Source: Ophioderma brevispina (lineage: Eukaryota > Echinodermata > Ophiuroidea > Amphilepidida > Ophiodermatidae). From it: 64,000 nt of DNA. A program made the position numbers and the translations under genes. Shown one piece after another: positions 11,249 through 24,147 of this stretch; within the stretch, counting starts at the first letter, position 1, and every line of letters begins with the position of its first letter. The notes beneath the pieces are model-generated. The model saw nothing but the letters and a program-made list of their open reading frames with translations. It was not told the origin of the DNA and made no database searches. Where the stretch lies: the NCBI GenBank assembly GCA_023653785.1, contig JAMKCH010049120.1:1-64000 (forward strand). The letters run 5' to 3'.

Positions 11249-13275
11249 GTGTTGAAGTGTTGCGTTCATGGATTATGACTTTCAAATAGCATGTGTTTAT
11301 AAAATAAATTCCAGTAAGAACAAAAAGAAGAAACCTTTTCTTTTAAGTTAGCTTGGAAAAGGCGAGCTGAAACAATAACTTATTGGCCTAATAGAGAATT
11401 TTAGGTAAATTAACAACAATTGTGATGAAAACCAATTATCATCCTCATGAGAATATGGAGTTAATTTTTTTTTACTGAAGTACGTATGATGAATTTCAAA
11501 AAGGTGGAGATCTTTGATTGGTACCATATTGACATAAAGGGTTCATGGATAGGAAAAATCAGACTCATTTAAGTCGGAAGCTTATGATTCATTAGGGAAA
11601 GATTGTCTTTTGAAGGACTTCTTATTGTTAAATTATGTTTCTTATTAAGGTGGAGCAAATTATTAAATATAGTGGTTAGAGACAAAATGACTAAAGATCA
11701 TTCTCATTTTCACACTATGTGTATTGTGCATAGCAAATCAAGAAACAATTCTACTACCTTTTCATGTCAATTGATCTTGGAAAGTTGTATTGCAATTGTC
11801 GTGACTGTTTTTTGAAAACCAAAATTTGTCCAGGCATGTTCTCTTTGAAAGTGTTAAACAGAATAAAAGATAACCAAGTTAACAGATTTTGCACACAAAA
11901 TATAAACAAAAGATTTAACTAATAGTAAGGGCTACATCAGCATCTCTAAGTACTTGTGGAATCAATCACATTTTAGAGGAAAATATATTCAATTGAGAGT
12001 TGTTATTAACATGATCAAAAGAATTATGGTGTGGGTTTATTAGAGTGTATTAAGTTCATCAACAATGCACCAGTTTTCGGACATTTCACCTCAATAATGT
12101 CATTGTGTGCCAGCAATGGGATCCCCCCAAAATCCCATTCCAGGTTTGATTTATATCATAACCAAAATTGTATTAATGTGTAATTTTCTATTGTAAATAT
12201 ATAGATAAAGGTACTTTAAAGGATGTTGTTGTCTTGGAATGGCATCATATTATCGGGCTCTGCCTCATTGATGCTCTGGTTTTCTTGAGCTGTTCTTTAT
12301 CCTCAGTTTCTTCTCCATAAACTTTTCCTCTTCAAAAAGCTGCCAAATAAATTTTATTACTTTTTGTTTTCTTCTGGGTGGCAGCGGGATAGCCACTTTT
12401 GACCCTAGCCAGCAGATACGCACGGTGGTATGTAACCAAATTGGAACACCTAAAATATTTATGTTTTGAATCGCAAACAAGAGGCCCGCGAGGATCCATA
12501 TGTTTCATCAAAATCCGTAGTGATTCGTCAGATAAAACCAATCGCTAGATAGGTTATTGTACAAGGTCATTCACTTTCAACATCGTCTTATTTTATTTCC
12601 TTGTATGGTATGTTGTAATCTGTATGATTGTGTGAATGGAAAATGTGATAAGGAAGTGTATATTTAAATTGATGCTTTTTACCAAAGAATGAAAACCCCT
12701 CCAAATCATGCCTGCAATATATTGGTTGCAATGTTTTTGTTTGTGTTGGTGATGATCCAAGTGTTAGATTGCCTCCTGTTGTGCGGGGTGAGAATGTACT
12801 CTATCTGTTGTAACGCCAGCAATGCTGCCCCCCCCCCCCCCCTGATACAACTCCTACCAAATTGTTAAGTGGTGAACTCATTTGAAGAATGAAAATTGTG
12901 TGACTTTTAACCAGTGTGTGGGGTGAATGATGGAGACAAAAAAAAGGGGGGGGGTGGAAGGACTGAGAAAGTGGTGTTGGAAAATGAAAGCTAATAATAG
13001 GCCAAAAACATCAGGAAATTTTTTTGGGAAATTTGTGTGAAAGTAGGATTGTAATAAAGAATTTGGGATCCTTGTGAACCAGTGAAAAATGCAATAGCTG
13101 GTTTACAAGCAGAGCATTAGATGGCATTTAATCAAAACATTCCATTTGGTTTGAGATAGCGAAATTGGTCGTAACTTTGTACTGGAAGTATCTTGGTATA
13201 AACTCCCGTTTGTCATGAGTGGTGAATGTGCAATATACATTTTCCAAGGAGATCACTTGCTTTCCATTACTGTGA
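11249..13275. other. No gene recognised
   Basis: No convincing gene. At 12265-12541 (minus) two overlapping open frames of about 70 codons in different frames could be one frameshifted exon, but I recognise no family. A diverged repeat related to 9241-9335 lies at 12066-12148. Mononucleotide tracts occur at 12827-12842 (C) and near 12942-12955. Confidence 0.4.
12066..12148 (+). repeat. Dispersed repeat, related to 9241-9335
   Basis: See 9241-9335. Shared blocks are CACCTCAATAAT, GGGATCC and AAAATCCCATT. Same orientation in both places. Confidence 0.5.
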
Positions 13276-13279
13276 GTAC

Positions 13280-13415
13280 CAGAGGGTTGTTTTGAAACCA
13301 ATCCATAATGCATTGCAATTGTGCCTATATTGTAATGTACCAAACAAAGTCGTACTAAGATAAAAGTGTTCAAGAAGTTAAACCACAAAGACATGTCATG
13401 ATCATGCTAAAAATT
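13280..13415 (+). repeat. Dispersed repeat, related to 51615-51760
   Basis: Both copies contain, in order, ATTCATTGCAAT-like sequence, GTGCCTATATT, TAAAAGTGTTCAAG and a CATGATNAT block. Similarity extends over about 130 bases in the same orientation. Boundaries and class are unknown. Confidence 0.6.
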
Positions 13416-14527
13416 ACTTAATTAGTAATTCTTAAATGATTGGATAAAAAGGTCAGGGTTGTTTTAAGAATAGGAGTTTGGGGATCATGGACCCTTATGA
13501 GATGAGATTACGAGTTTGTGCATTGTGGGATAGATCAATTAATCTCTGGTGAGCTGCCTGTAGTCTCGGTCTCCAATGCACAGTTCAATAACTTTCATTA
13601 CCATTGTACTTAAAACTACAGCTCCGGTTTTTTGGGTATGATTTATGATACCAAGAACTGCACTTGGGTCAGTTCATGTAATACAGGCAGTGAAAATGTG
13701 TCTGTGTGGGTGAGTACACGTAGCTCCAGTATTTTCCCTGTGTATGCATTAGTTGGTGGCAGATTTTTAAACAAAGCTGAAGTTGCTTGTTATAGTTAAA
13801 TTATGTGTTTGACTATTATTTTACTAAACCAAAATCTCTTCAGGACCGTGGCAGTTTCTTGTGGTAATCCACATCTGCAGACAAAAATCCCTTTGTAACG
13901 GCAAACAGGTAATGATTTTGATTTTCCCACTGCACTTGACTTTGGTAAAATCGTATCTTTATTTTCAGCTGATGTGACAGGAAGGGGAGGTTTTGCAACG
14001 CGTAGTTACTGAGATAGAATTGCAGAGTTGCCATTTTTAAGAGGGCTTTTGTGATGGGGCACTGGTTAGCTCATAGGCCAGAAAGCCTTATTTCTATTAA
14101 ATCGGATTCTGAAGGTACATTGGTGTTACAAGCAAATAGTATGGTCAAACTAAATTTGGGAGGGGCAGTCCAGAGGTGCATAGAAGTCAATACGCGAGGC
14201 ATGCTGACAATTTTGCTTGGAAAATGGCCTGACTCACCCTCCTGATGGGGTGATTGATTGGGCATGATTTCAGCCACTTTAGGGAGGGGACATGGCCCTG
14301 GACCCCAGTTGGATAGTCACTGAAATAAATACATCAGTGTTCTATAGTGGCCTTGCCAAAGGTGCACTCAAACACAAGCACTAAACACTATCCAATACCC
14401 CGCAGGAAATCATCATGAATATAACATTTTAAATGGTGGCTGGCCATCCTTTAAAACACACACCTATCAAAACACTTAGAATGTGATATTCCCATAAAAG
14501 TGGCTCCATTTCTTTGTGGTTAGAGAG
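13416..14527. other. No gene recognised
   Basis: No protein family is visible in either strand, although short overlapping open frames occur at 13840-14277. The part from about 14290 to 14520 may be the body of the SINE whose head lies at 14528-14652. Confidence 0.4.
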
Positions 14528-14652
14528 AAGCAAGTTAAGGTAAACAGGCCCGTCCCAAGTGCACAATCAATTTGCCTGCAACAGGGAATCGAACCCATTA
14601 TCTTGTCCAAAGTCAGTCATTCTTTCACTGGACCACAGGTGTCTCACGTGTG
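14528..14652 (-). mobile_element. tRNA-derived SINE head (minus strand)
   Basis: Read on the minus strand, ACCTGTGGTCCAGTGAAAG (A-box region) is followed about 40 bases later by GGTTCGATTCC, a perfect RNA polymerase III B box (14584-14594). The spacing fits a tRNA-like promoter. The sequence does not fold into a clean tRNA and has no acceptor-stem match, so a SINE or tRNA relic is favoured over a functional tRNA gene. The SINE body probably runs downward to about 14300. Confidence 0.6.
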
Positions 14653-14756
14653 GGCCACAGCAGAGTCCTTCCATTTATAACAGTTGTGACCAAAATTCAG
14701 AACTTCTTGCATCAATTCAATTATGAGACAGCTTTGGACTGCGAGAACGAAAAAGC

Positions 14757-14778
14757 TTTTTTTTTTTTGTTTTTTTTT
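14757..14778 (-). other. Oligo(A) tail of the Tx1/L1-like LINE
   Basis: Two T runs separated by a single G on the plus strand (12 and 9 bases) correspond to a poly(A) tail on the minus strand. They mark the 3' end of the LINE. Sequence beyond this point toward the window start is unrelated and contains the SINE head. Confidence 0.75.
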
Positions 14779-14899
14779 AACGAGGAAAAGATTATTCACA
14801 TTAATCCATAACCAGACCTACATAAGACAAACATACTATCACTTTTGAGAGCAAAAAGATACAGTCAGGTTAACAAACCACCTTAAACAAATAAAGCCA

Positions 14900-17800
14900 A
14901 ATAGGTATCCATTTTCTGTTTTTAAAAATTTGAGCCTGACTATTCTTGGTAAGATATATTTCTATAAGATAATATCTTTTACCTATCCCGAAAGAGCACA
15001 AATTGGAATGCCGTCATTCATTTTATTTTATAAAAATGAAAGCGGACCATTAATATATCAGATTAGAGTCTGTGAATAATTCTAACATCCCTTAGGCAAA
15101 CAAGCACATCTCTTTATCAATAATAATATTAAAGATTGAGATGAATCAGTTAACCACTTTGCTATCGGTATTCAGAAGGAGGTGTGGTAACACCACATCA
15201 CAAATAAAGGTGAATTAATGTTTCCTCCTCCTTGTTGCAAAATGTACTAGCTCTGAATCTTTTGTACCAATCATAAACAAGAAAGAAATTAACCCAGAAG
15301 AAATCTATGAACAATTCTAAATATAGAACCATCTTAGTGTTGTATCAATGGTACATTTACAAAGGTATAGTATGAAACGAGTGACCAATCCTCAAAATTG
15401 TAATGCCAAATTATTTTGTTTTCACTTCTCTGAAAATTTCTAACACCTTATAGTCAAAACAAAGATCATCATAGTCATTAGAGAACCTGTCTTATCTTTT
15501 TTTAAAATCAATCAAAATTGAAAGGCATCATTGGGAGAGATAAATAACAGTTCCAAAAAATTTTTTTGAAGGTTTGTAACTGCCTTTATAACCACCACAT
15601 ATTCTATGAAATTGTACGGATTTTAATTTATTCTTAAAACCTGCGAGTGAGAAAAATTCCTTTTTCATCAAAATAAAAATATCGGTATGAAATTAACACC
15701 CTCTTCGACCCAATGGGGATAAAAATGCTTTCACCACCAATATGATTCTGTCATTGAACCCTAAGCACTCTTTAGAACATCATTAATCTTAAAGGGGCGG
15801 TGATTGTCACAAGTTAACCAGGCTGTAAGAAAATCAACCAAAACTGGTTAGGGTTATTAAACATTTCAAAATAACTTGTTGAACCACCCTCAAGAAACAT
15901 TAAAGCGAAAATTTAACCACTTTAAAAATAACCGCCACCCATCAGAATTGTGGAATTTGAATAATCCTCTAACCCAAGTAATTTAAGGGCATTATAGATA
16001 TAACTTGAATTATTCAAACACATTCTCACACCACCTTGCCTCTGATATTGAATCATTTGATAATTTCTAGAGACTCTGTCCCTTCCCTTTCCAGATAAAT
16101 CTATATATGGCCGTATTTTAATCTCTAATTAACACCTTAATGGGTGGGTAAGGAGAATTAAATCAGGTAAGTAAATTTAGAAAGCAAAAGGGATTGACAA
16201 TCGTCACACGGCCCGAGTACTGTAAGATTCTCCCTAGACCACTGAGAAATTAAATTAGGATCAAACCTTATTATATTCTGATAATTTAAAATAAGCATAT
16301 CATCCAGCTGGGTAGAAAAAATTCGCTCCCTAACACTCTAAAATGTACTCGGTGTAAAAAACCCAATTTACCTGTAAATTTGGACAATTTTATCTATTCT
16401 ATTTATTTGGAACCCACCCAAACTAGCATTTGTTTTTTCTATGTTAATGTTGAGACCAGAAATTTTGGCAAAAAAGATTATCAAGTAACCGAAAAGCAGC
16501 ATTCAACGAATTCTCAGTACCATCTATGAAAAGGACTGGTATGGCATACTGAGATAGGCGATTTCAATGTGATCGATTGTAATGCCCTTAAAGTCTCTGT
16601 TATAAACGAAACCATTCATTCCAAGCACCCTCGGCACAGAGGAGGAATTGATAAAATAAGACTCACTCCATCCCCCTGTATAAACCCGTGTAAATCAAAT
16701 GATTCTGAAAAATCCATTTACCAGGCACAGAGGCTTTACTTGGCTAGAGAAATAGAATCCATTTTTTTAATAGGAGGGACCAAAATTATTAATTATCAAA
16801 ACCCTCATTAAATAAAGTATGAGAAACAGTATCCAAAGGCATTCTCGAAAATATATTGATAGAAACATCCCAGGGATATCGTAATAATCAGAATATTAAA
16901 CAAATGCATACATTAATTAAACATTTCCCCTATATAAAACACCTGCCATAAAGCCTTCTTTGCTGCTCATGGAATATAAGCAAACAAGAATTTTAATTCT
17001 TCTCTGCGATACATGATGACGCACTTATATATCCATTGAGAAGCGAGATTGGTCTCCAATTTTTAAAAACTGTGGTTTATCACCCTTAGGTAGCAAAGTT
17101 ATGACACCATATTTTTGAGTCGCAGAAAGTTGGCCCGCTTCCTATGCAACGTTAATATGAACGTAACAGATAACACCCCAAGTCAATGAAAAAAGATTTG
17201 TAAAATTCATACCCAAACCCATCAGAACCCGGGTGAGATTCCAATTTTGCTTATTTTTTGAACACTGGCAAAGAAGCTCACCGCAGAACTAATTGGCCCT
17301 TCTATGAGAATCGCGCTTGGGTATCTATGCCCAAAATAGGTGCGCCTACTTTTCAAAAATAGAGTAAGGATTAATCATTCCTCGTCAATTTCTACGAGCG
17401 GTGTACAGATCTTAAAAAGGTTCCTAGCCTCCAAAAGAATATCACTAGAACTTGTTAATCTAGAATGGTCACTGTCTTTAAACAATAGAACTAATACTTA
17501 TTAACAAAAGATTTCTTTTTCCAGTTCAAAAATAACGAGAAAGGATTTCCCTTGTTCTATCCAACGGTTTGGACCTACCTAATCAGCACGCCAATCCATT
17601 TTTATTTCCGAAGTTAGCAATGTTCGGCTTGCTTATTACATAAATCTTCATTAACTGAATGGTCACCTTGCCATAATCAAATTTGGACTAAGTTCCTGAT
17701 AACCTCTTCCAAATCAGACTCAGCTTTATTTTCCTGATTCTTTTAAAAGCAGCAGTGATATAGCCTTTGCTCTAATTTCCATCAAAATAATTTCGAAACG

Positions 17801-18719
17801 AAAGCGGGTCATTTATTGAAAAAAAATAATATCATTAGGATGAGCATTATCATAATATTATCGAACCTGGCACCGCTATTGCTCAACAATCTTCCCTCTA
17901 TAGTGTCTTTAAACCAATTTGAGCAAAGTAGGCATCTGTTCAGCAGCGAAATTAATTATATTTCAAATACCCCAACTGTTTAACAGGTTAAAGTCAAAAT
18001 TTTAAGATCATAAGGAGGAATGATCAGTGCGGTAGCCAGGCTTGATCGCAGAGGTAACGATTTAGATTTAATTAAGATGTATCACCAAAAATCAAGCTAG
18101 ATCGTTTGGTTGTATGTGACTGTCTCAGGATATTTACGAGTTTGGGTTGTGTATTCTCCATGCATCAACTCCTATGTCAAACTCATCCACAGAGATCTAA
18201 AAACCCTTTCCTTTTTCCTTGCATTTGGATTATTTAATCAACATATTTTATACAATATTATCATTTAAATACAGGTTCCCAGCGCCACAAAAACTATATT
18301 ATGGGGTTATCGAATTCATTGAAGATCTCCCCCGTCAGCGAGAAGAGTGGCGGTCATTATTTGGACCATATTATGTTTTAACTAAGGGTAATTCGAAATC
18401 ATTAATTTCAATATCCAAAGCAAAAGCCATATTACATTAAATTATCGCTTTTTAACCCAAAAAATTTGAATTCAAAAGTATTGTTAAACAGAAGGCCACC
18501 CACCTTGCATTACTTCTATACGAGCTAAAATGCACTCAAAGAGCCCACTCGGCTCTGACCATATCCTCATGTCCTTAGAAAAAGTGAAGTCCTGGAGGAC
18601 AGTAAATTGATATTTCTTATTTCTAAGAAATGTAAGGCCATACTTACGCTTGTTAAAATCAGCGAGGGGCCTCTGCAATTCATTGACGCGATTGACAGAT
18701 ACGACTTATTTTGTGCCAT
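14900..18719 (-). pseudogene. ORF2 pseudogene: APE endonuclease plus reverse transcriptase
   Basis: The intact family nicks target DNA and copies its RNA at the nick. Translation starts at the ATG at 18717-18719 with MAQNKSYLSIASMNCRG, the usual N-terminus of this ORF. The endonuclease follows: KRKYGLTFLRNKKYQ, a QDTH-like site (LQDFTFSKDM, about 18575), a NIYGPNND-like block (VKT-YGPNND, about 18370), a CGDFN-like block (FCGAGNLYLNDN, about 18280), MDEFD and AWRIHNPNS (about 18150), and a YRTDHS block near 18010. The RT then shows SPGSDGFGYEFYK (about 17210), NWRPISLLNG (about 17060), HEQQ, DTVSHT, QYA-(DD lost) at about 16545, FIDGTENSLNAAFRLLDN and LVSTLT. YADD has been replaced by YAIP. 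Frameshifts are numerous. Usual length is about 1,200 residues and the span agrees. Confidence 0.85.
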
Positions 18720-20429
18720 TAGTATACACATGATTCAACATAAAACACGTTGCGGTACATGGGGAAAACCCTGCATGATACAATCGACCGCACCTCTTGT
18801 ACATAAAACACGTAAACACCATGTATAATCCAAAGCTCGTATACCTCAAAAACAGACGTTGTTTCGAAGCATGCAACGGATCTTAATAATATGGTTATTG
18901 TCGACTCGACTGATGGTTGTTGAAAAGTTCTAATTGTTACCCCCAAAGACGTTGTGATCTTCCTTTCATGAGCTAGATAAACATTAACGTAGAAACATCT
19001 ATGAAAAAATTTGAACTCGAGTACAAAACAAACATTTCGCAAATTGATCGTTACGATTATCATGTAACTTGGGAGCCACTGTCCAAGGGACATCTATGAA
19101 AACAGCCATGCGGTGTGACCTCGAGTGTAAACACATTGCGCAGAGGATTCATTACCAATGATCATGCAATTGGGGAAACCTGTAACTGCTAGTATACAAT
19201 AATGCATTAACACCGTTTTGACATACAGTTTAACATGACATTACTTCTGGAATCACCATTACGCCCCCTCCCCATTCAACATAACACATTCCACAGATTA
19301 CTCATACGATTTATCGTATGATTGGGACACTGTTGACCTCATGTATTAATGTTCTCAAAATAGTTTCACACATAGACGATCTACATTTGTTGAACCTCTG
19401 CGTTTTTATCACAATCACATAAACACAAAAAAACCCACCAAACCCCTTCAAAAATCCCAAACTTGAAAAAAAGGGGAAAAATACGACCAAAATATCCCAT
19501 CCCGTAAAATAAAAAATGAGAATAAAAGGGATCCGACCATATGGCACTGTAAACTTGTTTTTTGACGAGGACAAAAAACAGGGGTCAAATTGAATGAAAA
19601 AGGTTACCCTGGGTTTTTACTGGCTCCACGGAGCCCCCATTAACTGATTAAATGAGTATATCAAAAATCACCAATTTAATACTAACTGCACTAATCACCC
19701 GGTCGGTTTGAAATAATTATCCAGCACATGGCCCCATGTGACATGGGGCTCCGCGTTCACAGGAAGTAGCAAAGACTGGGTACGGGTCTAGTCTTGTACC
19801 AGTGGGAGACCGACGGGTTTTTTTACAACTGTAGACACTTTATCATGAAAGATTTTTACATGTATTTCATACACATTCAGCAAGTAGGCCGAAGCCTAGC
19901 ATAGATACCATCTGGGATTAGTGTCCATTAATTTTGGTTCAAGATTTAACCATGCCGTTTATAGCTAACAATATTAAAGTCAGAATGTTCACACACTGTT
20001 GTTCCACAACGTAGAGACGCTGAGTTAATCGCCTGTTAAAATACAGGTGCTACAAGAGTCATTATTATACGAGTATAAGACGGGCAACATTTTTTTCACA
20101 AGGCAAAATCCAACTATAATGGGCTAAATTTCGAAATATACCTTAGGGAACCAGTATCTAGTAGTATTTGAGTGAGAGAATAAAGGGCAGTTTTTTTTTT
20201 TTCCGGGTTGTTCTTACAAATTTCAATGGACGCTATCCAAAGTCCGTTTTCTACCACGTATGAACATCAATTATCAAGATTGCTGCAAAAACACGGGGCT
20301 TGAAAGTCACGTAGGACAGACTGATAAACGGCGGGGAGGGAAAGAAAAAACCCAAATTTTATTGGTTTATTGCATGTTTGCATACATTAAATCTGAAGTT
20401 AATGTACTTATTTTCCATACGGTTGAAAG
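18720..20429 (-). other. Inter-ORF region of the Tx1/L1-like LINE, possible nested insertion
   Basis: This 1.7-kb stretch lies between the ORF1 relic and the ORF2 start. A 124-codon open frame at 18719-19093 (minus) has no recognisable domain. A palindrome GGCTCCACGGAGCC lies near 19622 and CCCCATGTGACATGGGG near 19732-19748. Known relatives have short inter-ORF spacers, so an inserted non-coding element is likely, but I see no clean terminal repeats. Confidence 0.4.
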
Positions 20430-21140
20430 TCGGTGGCTTAAAAAATTGTAAATTACTCCTTCCTTTGTTCCTCCACTTCCCAAGCGAAAATCTTAGTTTC
20501 ACTCCTCGGTCAGACAGTTCTTTCACTTACTGTTCTCCATTCTTTTTTTCAGCCAATCAACGGTGTTAAAATAGTTCCTCACAAACATTAGGTAGACCAT
20601 CAAGAGCTTGGCGGCTTTTTTCAACACTTGAATTTGGTCCTGTAGGGATAACATTTCACAGAACCTGAGGCGATTTTCACTCGATACTTCTTACTACCGG
20701 TGGGCCCTCTCTAATATGGACGTCGGTCGTTCCAACAAATTTAGTCTTTGAGAAGTTTCTTACTTCCCATACAGTTGCCCCTACCGTGTTCTACATACAA
20801 CCAGTCGAAAATTATTAGCCTTGAAAAGCGCGCCTGTTTATTTAATTAAGCTTGCTTTGCCAAGTCCGTCTGCAGCATTTTTAAACTCCGTTTGGTATGC
20901 CTTTCAAATATTTAAGTTGTTGTTGAGATGCTTCTACGGTCCGCTATCCTTTCACTATTTAGCTCTATTGATTGCGCTAGTTTTGGATTCTAATTGTCTG
21001 TCCCTGGAGAAGTACTTCCAAAGTGTTTCAAGTCGTATCTCAAACTCCTTTGTGCGGCTTTGTAGCTTCCGCCTAATCCAGAGCGGCCGTATAACTCGTA
21101 TGCATAGGACTAGTGTTGTATGCGAAGAGCTAATGTAGAG
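20430..21140 (-). pseudogene. ORF1 pseudogene (L1-type RNA-binding protein)
   Basis: Minus-strand frames, joined across frameshifts only for recognition, show LQSRTKEFEIRLETLW (coiled-coil-like), then ILERAHR, ENRLRF, QVLKKAAKL, LKKRME, and ELSDRGVKLRFSL. The order and wording match the C-terminal RRM/CTD part of L1-type ORF1 proteins, where IERAHRxG, a basic IL-xxA-K-L helix and GVKxRF are conserved. That protein coats LINE RNA. Coding capacity is broken by several frameshifts and stops. It lies upstream of ORF2 on the same strand, as expected. Confidence 0.7.
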
Positions 21141-21240
21141 CTATGTACAGTGTATAGTACACAAAATACAGAGACTTAGAATAGGATTTCGGGAGCTCCG
21201 TAGGACAGCGTGACCTCGCTCTACAGTGTCATTGGGCAGA

Positions 21241-22835
21241 AAAAGTTGTAAGTCAGCCACATCACGCCTTTTTTTTTTAGCTGCTCACCAGGGAAATTTT
21301 AACCCCACTGAAGCTAGAAAATCTTTGCCGCCAAAACCAGCTTCACCGTGAAAATCTGCCTCAAAACTGGGAATTGCCTTTCTGACAAGGGAATCTATTA
21401 GCCCCTTGGTTGTAGTGCTAGGGGAGTTAAGATCAAGGAGCAGAAGTACATGTAAGTTACTTGTGTAAGGTTACAAAGTATCCCAAGTTATTGAAAAAAC
21501 GTTGCACCTGACAATGGCCATTACATTACTAAGATGCTCTTTTTGTAATGATTCTTGATGGTGATTGATCTGATAACAGATATTTTTATGTTTTATGGGA
21601 CCTTTGATCAAAGCGGATTGCTGCAATATTTTGATGTAAAAGTTTTGTGCAGGGATGGCCAACAAAACTCTTCTCATCTTCACTCATGTTTCTGCCACAG
21701 CATCATTCAACTCTCTTCCGAGTTATTTCTGAGCACCCCCGTTCTGAGTGGACATTCCTCTTGTTTTTTCTAAACCTCCTTTTGTCTCCTTTAAAATAAA
21801 ATATACCTGTTTCTGGTTGGAGCTTTCCTCCACACAAGTTTAGACAGGAAAGGTATATTGGCACCTAATCAAGCGTTCACAACTGAAAACCAGTCCTTTA
21901 ACATTCAATGTATCAAGAAGCTAGGGGACTAATTACTTAAAAGGGGTACTTATCTCATCAAACCTGAGATTTTGATGAGTGGAAATTTGAATCTTACTTT
22001 ACTAATCTCATCTGCAAAATTAAGATTTTGCCTGAGTTTCTGACCCATTATTATATGCTGAACTAAAATATGAGTTTTTTCAGTTACTGAAAGTATTTGT
22101 ACCGCACTTATGGACTATTGTAAAATAGATGCCATTTGGATTCAAGGAAATTTTGGGATTTCGGTATATTGGTGATGACCTTTCCATGAACCTCAAGGAA
22201 AATGTTTTAATCAGATGGGCCGCTTTTAACACGATTTCAACAAAGAATTTTTTCCACAGGATTGAAGAGATTTTTGTTCCCATTCGCTGTGCCCAGGTTT
22301 TAGTAGTTAATTATTTTGACGTTGGATATAAAAAACTTCATTTTGATTCTGTGGTGTAATGAAAATAAGATTCTCCATAACAAAAATCACAACCCCACAT
22401 ATATATTATATACATATAATATCATTGTTATAATTTTTGATTTAACACATTGTAAATTATTGTCTTAAATTAGAATTAATTTGGTTGGGGAGTGATGGCT
22501 GACAAAGACATTTGAACCAGTGGGCCTAAGAGGTTGCAATTGGTATTTACTGTATTGGATTGCCTAGAGTAGGAAAAACTAATAAGTAGCACGAATATTA
22601 AACAGTCTTCCTACATGAGGCAGGACTCTTGTTCCTAATCACGTTTATTTTTGGAATCCGTAAGTGGAAACATTAATTTCGAAATAATTTTAGGCATACC
22701 ATTCTTTAGAAAAATTTCAGAATGGTGAGAAACAATTTTAAATTTTGTTACCACCCACCAAATTGAATATTTGGAAGAGTTTTTGCATGTTTATGAATTC
22801 AATAATCTAATTGGCGATGGGGGGAAAGGAGCCAT
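21241..22835. other. No gene recognised
   Basis: No recognised protein or repeat family. The plus-strand open frame at 22129-22359 and minus-strand frames over it have no visible domain. A small hairpin CTCATCAAA / ATTTTGATGAG lies at about 21954-21979. Confidence 0.4.
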
Positions 22836-22839
22836 TTAA

Positions 22840-23330
22840 AGCCACTATCCCGTGATCCACCCAAAAGCTTCAAATATTTGAAATTTGTAGGGGTAGTTAA
22901 AGTGAAGAATACGGCGGAGAAAGAAATTTCCGAGGGTATTTTTTCAAATGAAAAAATTGGTACAAGACAGAAACGAGAAGTGTTGAAATATATGACTCGC
23001 CATTCAAATGCATGTTACAGCAGGTGTCTGTATGTTCCAGTCTATCCACTCGTCCCTAGGGTTATGTTAGGATATTTAAAGGTCCTTGTTCCGATTTGTG
23101 TCTATTGGTTTCTACTTGACATGAGAGCCTTGGCACTTGAACATACTTGGGAATGAAATGGATGGAGGGTCAGGGACAAGGAGATCGATATCAAAATCGA
23201 CGCTACTTCCGGGTAAAGGGTGGGGGAAGACAATCAGAACCAAGAAACACGTGACAGGTCTTTATAAGACATGCTAAAAGGATTTTGGTCTTTTTTGGAT
23301 TTTTGATTTTAGGGGAAATTGGCTAATGTT
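22840..23330 (+). mobile_element. TTAA-type MITE, family V, with family I copy A inside
   Basis: TTAA (22836-22839) is followed by AGCCACTATCCCGTGATCC, close to the left end of the element at 30255 (AGACACTATCACTGATCC). After the family I copy at 23080-23252 the text resembles the right part of 30255-30915 (ACATGC, TTTTTTGATTTT-like, AATTGGCTAA), but the terminal inverted repeat is not found, so the right border is approximate. Confidence 0.5.
23080..23252 (+). mobile_element. TTAA-type MITE, family I, copy A (internally deleted)
   Basis: TTAA (23076-23079) then AGGTCCTTGTTCCGAT, followed by CTACTTGACATGAGAGCC and CACTTGAACATAC, then a jump straight to TTGGGAATGAAATGGAT and GGGTAAAGG. The other family copies carry about 150 more bases at that junction. 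The right end is decayed. Non-coding. Confidence 0.75.
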
Positions 23331-24147
23331 ATTCATTAGGGGAGCACAAAAAAAATATGTAATTAGAAGCATTGAAGTCTGCCTCATGTAGGAATGTATT
23401 TGTTTAGTGCGACTCTTAGTTTTCTTAACCCCCTGAGGTCTACCGGCCAATTTCATTGGTTTATGCTTAAGGTAATATGAGCATTAGCCAATCAGATCAT
23501 GGGTAAGAAAAGCTTCAATGGTTAACAGATATATAGAAGGTCTATTTTATTGGTTACTAAGAGGTTATATCATGTATATTTTATAATGAGGCCAATCCTG
23601 GATACTGTAAGAAGATACTGGTAGACCTGGGGGGCAGTAGCAATCAAAGATGCACACAAAACACCCTATTGTAACCTTTAAGGGGTTGTCCATTTTTTTT
23701 TTATTGCAAAAACAAGTCAAAGCTGAATGAAAAAACAAAAATACGGAGGTTGTTGTAGTCTGTACTGTTTTGTTTATTTGTTTTAACGTAAGAATTTCTA
23801 TAAAATGTTTGCTAATGCAGTTGTAAAAATAGGTGTGAGAAGGTTTCACAACATTTCCTGCAACAAACCTCTCCGGACATTACTTTCTTAATGTGTTCAT
23901 CAGGAAATTAGATTGTATATTTTCTGTTATTGTTTTACAATGCCAAATTGTATCCATGTCTGGTCATGGATTGTTATGTTATTTATGGACGAAAAAAATA
24001 TGTACCCATGCTTGTTTAATAAGAGACTTTTTTAGTGACAAATTCTAGTAGGAAGTGTTATACACGTGTAACCACTACTAGGATTAGCCAACAGAAAAAC
24101 GCTTTTCCACATTTTGTTTGCCATGACTTGTTGGAGTATCCCTTTAA

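Larger units (their letters stand above)
14757..21240 (-). mobile_element. Tx1/L1-like LINE, near full length, decayed
   Basis: An ordered set of LINE parts lies on the minus strand: ORF1 with an L1-type RNA-binding region (about 21140-20430), ORF2 beginning at 18719 with an APE-like endonuclease, reverse transcriptase (about 17230-16400), a C-terminal region, and an oligo(A) tail seen as T runs at 14757-14778 on the plus strand. Motif wording is that of the Tx1/L1 group. Frameshifts and stops are frequent and the catalytic YADD is altered, so the element is dead. The gap between ORF1 and ORF2 is about 1.7 kb, which is long and suggests an insertion or an unusual spacer. The 5' end is not defined. 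Confidence 0.85.

Noticed and set aside
12265..12541. Possible frameshifted exon (minus): KHMDPRGPLVCDSKHKYF and LLARVKSGYPAATQKKTK
   Set aside because: The peptide looks more natural than most noise, but no family, splice site or repeat supports it. Worth a protein search but not a feature.
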